Assembly: GCA_002401855.1 (NCBI GenBank)
Contig: NVUH01000038.1
Span: forward strand, 1-32,772
Source: Hyphomicrobiales bacterium
GTDB taxonomy: Bacteria > Pseudomonadota > Alphaproteobacteria > Rhizobiales > OSC116
Length of the DNA: 32,772 bases
Direction: 5' to 3'
Shown: one piece after another, positions 32,309-32,772 of the stretch
How the letters are laid out: every line of letters begins with the position of its first letter
Numbering within the stretch: position 1 is the first letter of the stretch
Notes under the pieces: model-generated
What the model saw: the letters and a program-made list of their open reading frames with translations, nothing else
Databases searched by the model: none
Told to the model about the DNA's origin: nothing
Translations under genes and position numbers: made by a program

Positions 32309-32772
32309 GCTTGAAAATTTTCGAAAAATTGTTTTGTTTCTGCGTCATTAGCAATGAAGCTTTCGATTGATAGTTGGCTGAGGGCTATGTTTTGCGACAT
32401 CATGAATCTGGTTTGCATGGTGATTAGGCTCAAGATGACGCCGTCTTTTTGATAGATGATGGGGATGATGGCTTGTTCGGTGATTTGGCTTTTGGCTGCG
32501 GTTAATGACTTTTGATCGGCTGTGCTTAGGTTTGCGGTCAATGCGGTTAGTTTGGCTTGGTTGCAAACGCCATCATTCAGAGCTCGGTTGCTCATATGTG
32601 CGGCAATCTCTAGCCAATTTTTTATGTGGGGGCGCAAACGCGGGTTGCATAATATAAGCTCCAAAATATTGTTTGGGGTGTTTTGCATGGTCGCGATTTC
32701 ATCGGACGTTAAATCCATAAGCCAAACTAGTAATTTTTGTGCGGCTAGGTTGGATTTAACGATGTTCCATTT
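32305..32772 (-). CDS. C-terminal part of an unidentified protein, cut by the window edge
   Basis: The minus-strand frame stops at 32305 and is open to the window edge, so it is probably incomplete; an internal ATG at 32718 would give 137 residues. The visible part looks fully helical: LTSDEIATMQNTPNNILELI, ILCNPRLRPHIKNWLEIAAH, then a segment rich in Ala/Leu/Thr and an IIPIIYQKDGVILSLIT strand pair near the end. No family is recognised, and there is no signal or membrane segment in this portion. It is convergent with tadA. Confidence 0.55.
   Translation of the reverse strand, partial: KWNIVKSNLAAQKLLVWLMDLTSDEIATMQNTPNNILELILCNPRLRPHIKNWLEIAAHMSNRALNDGVCNQAKLTALTANLSTADQKSLTAAKSQITEQAIIPIIYQKDGVILSLITMQTRFMMSQNIALSQLSIESFIANDAETKQFFENFQA

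Overview
The window reads as chromosome of a moderately AT-rich alphaproteobacterium, most likely Hyphomicrobiales (Rhizobiales)-like. The markers are a PodJ-type polar localisation protein with Sel1 repeats and a peptidoglycan-binding domain, the TauE/SafE plus TIGR02186 pair, DUF2093 genes behind xseA, and a MerR-regulated acyl-CoA dehydrogenase/thiolase/FadB operon. Genes are closely packed, and three convergent pairs share overlapping stop codons.

Region 1 (1-3160) is an accessory island, visibly AT-richer than the rest. It starts with the last codons and right end of an IS5-like element. A reverse transcriptase (RT) follows, apparently cut at its 5' end by that element, and is coupled by an ATGA overlap to a protein carrying a PD-(D/E)XK-like nuclease motif. 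Behind them lie about 600 noncoding bases with a tandem repeat and a nested hairpin, then tRNA-Ser(GGA) and a partial duplicate of the tRNA's 5' end. This RT/nuclease pair is the best candidate for an undescribed, probably anti-phage, system.

Region 2 (3223-13024) is core: podJ-like gene (minus strand), then a divergent MerR regulator whose promoter has a perfect palindrome between -35 and -10, followed by a three-gene beta-oxidation operon.

Region 3 (13025-13848) is decayed: a 249-bp element with long inverted repeats and a frameshifted remnant of an Lrp/AsnC regulator.

Region 4 (13849-20459) holds tauE/TIGR02186, a glutathione transferase, two tandem DUF2093 genes behind xseA, then purD coupled to a patatin-like phospholipase.

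Region 5 (20456-25792) starts with a broken GFA-family gene and continues with an iron module: a siderophore esterase-like hydrolase divergent from a binding protein, two permeases, an ATPase and a DUF2218 protein. A Fur-box-like and RirA-like site lies between the divergent genes. No TonB receptor is present.

Region 6 (25938-32772) holds a small membrane protein, a six-helix chemotaxis receptor with a strong terminator, a GyrI-like protein and a small lipoprotein. These are followed by a minus-strand run (pseudouridine synthase with repeat-rich ends, rsmD, HAD phosphatase), then tadA and a partial unknown gene at the right edge.
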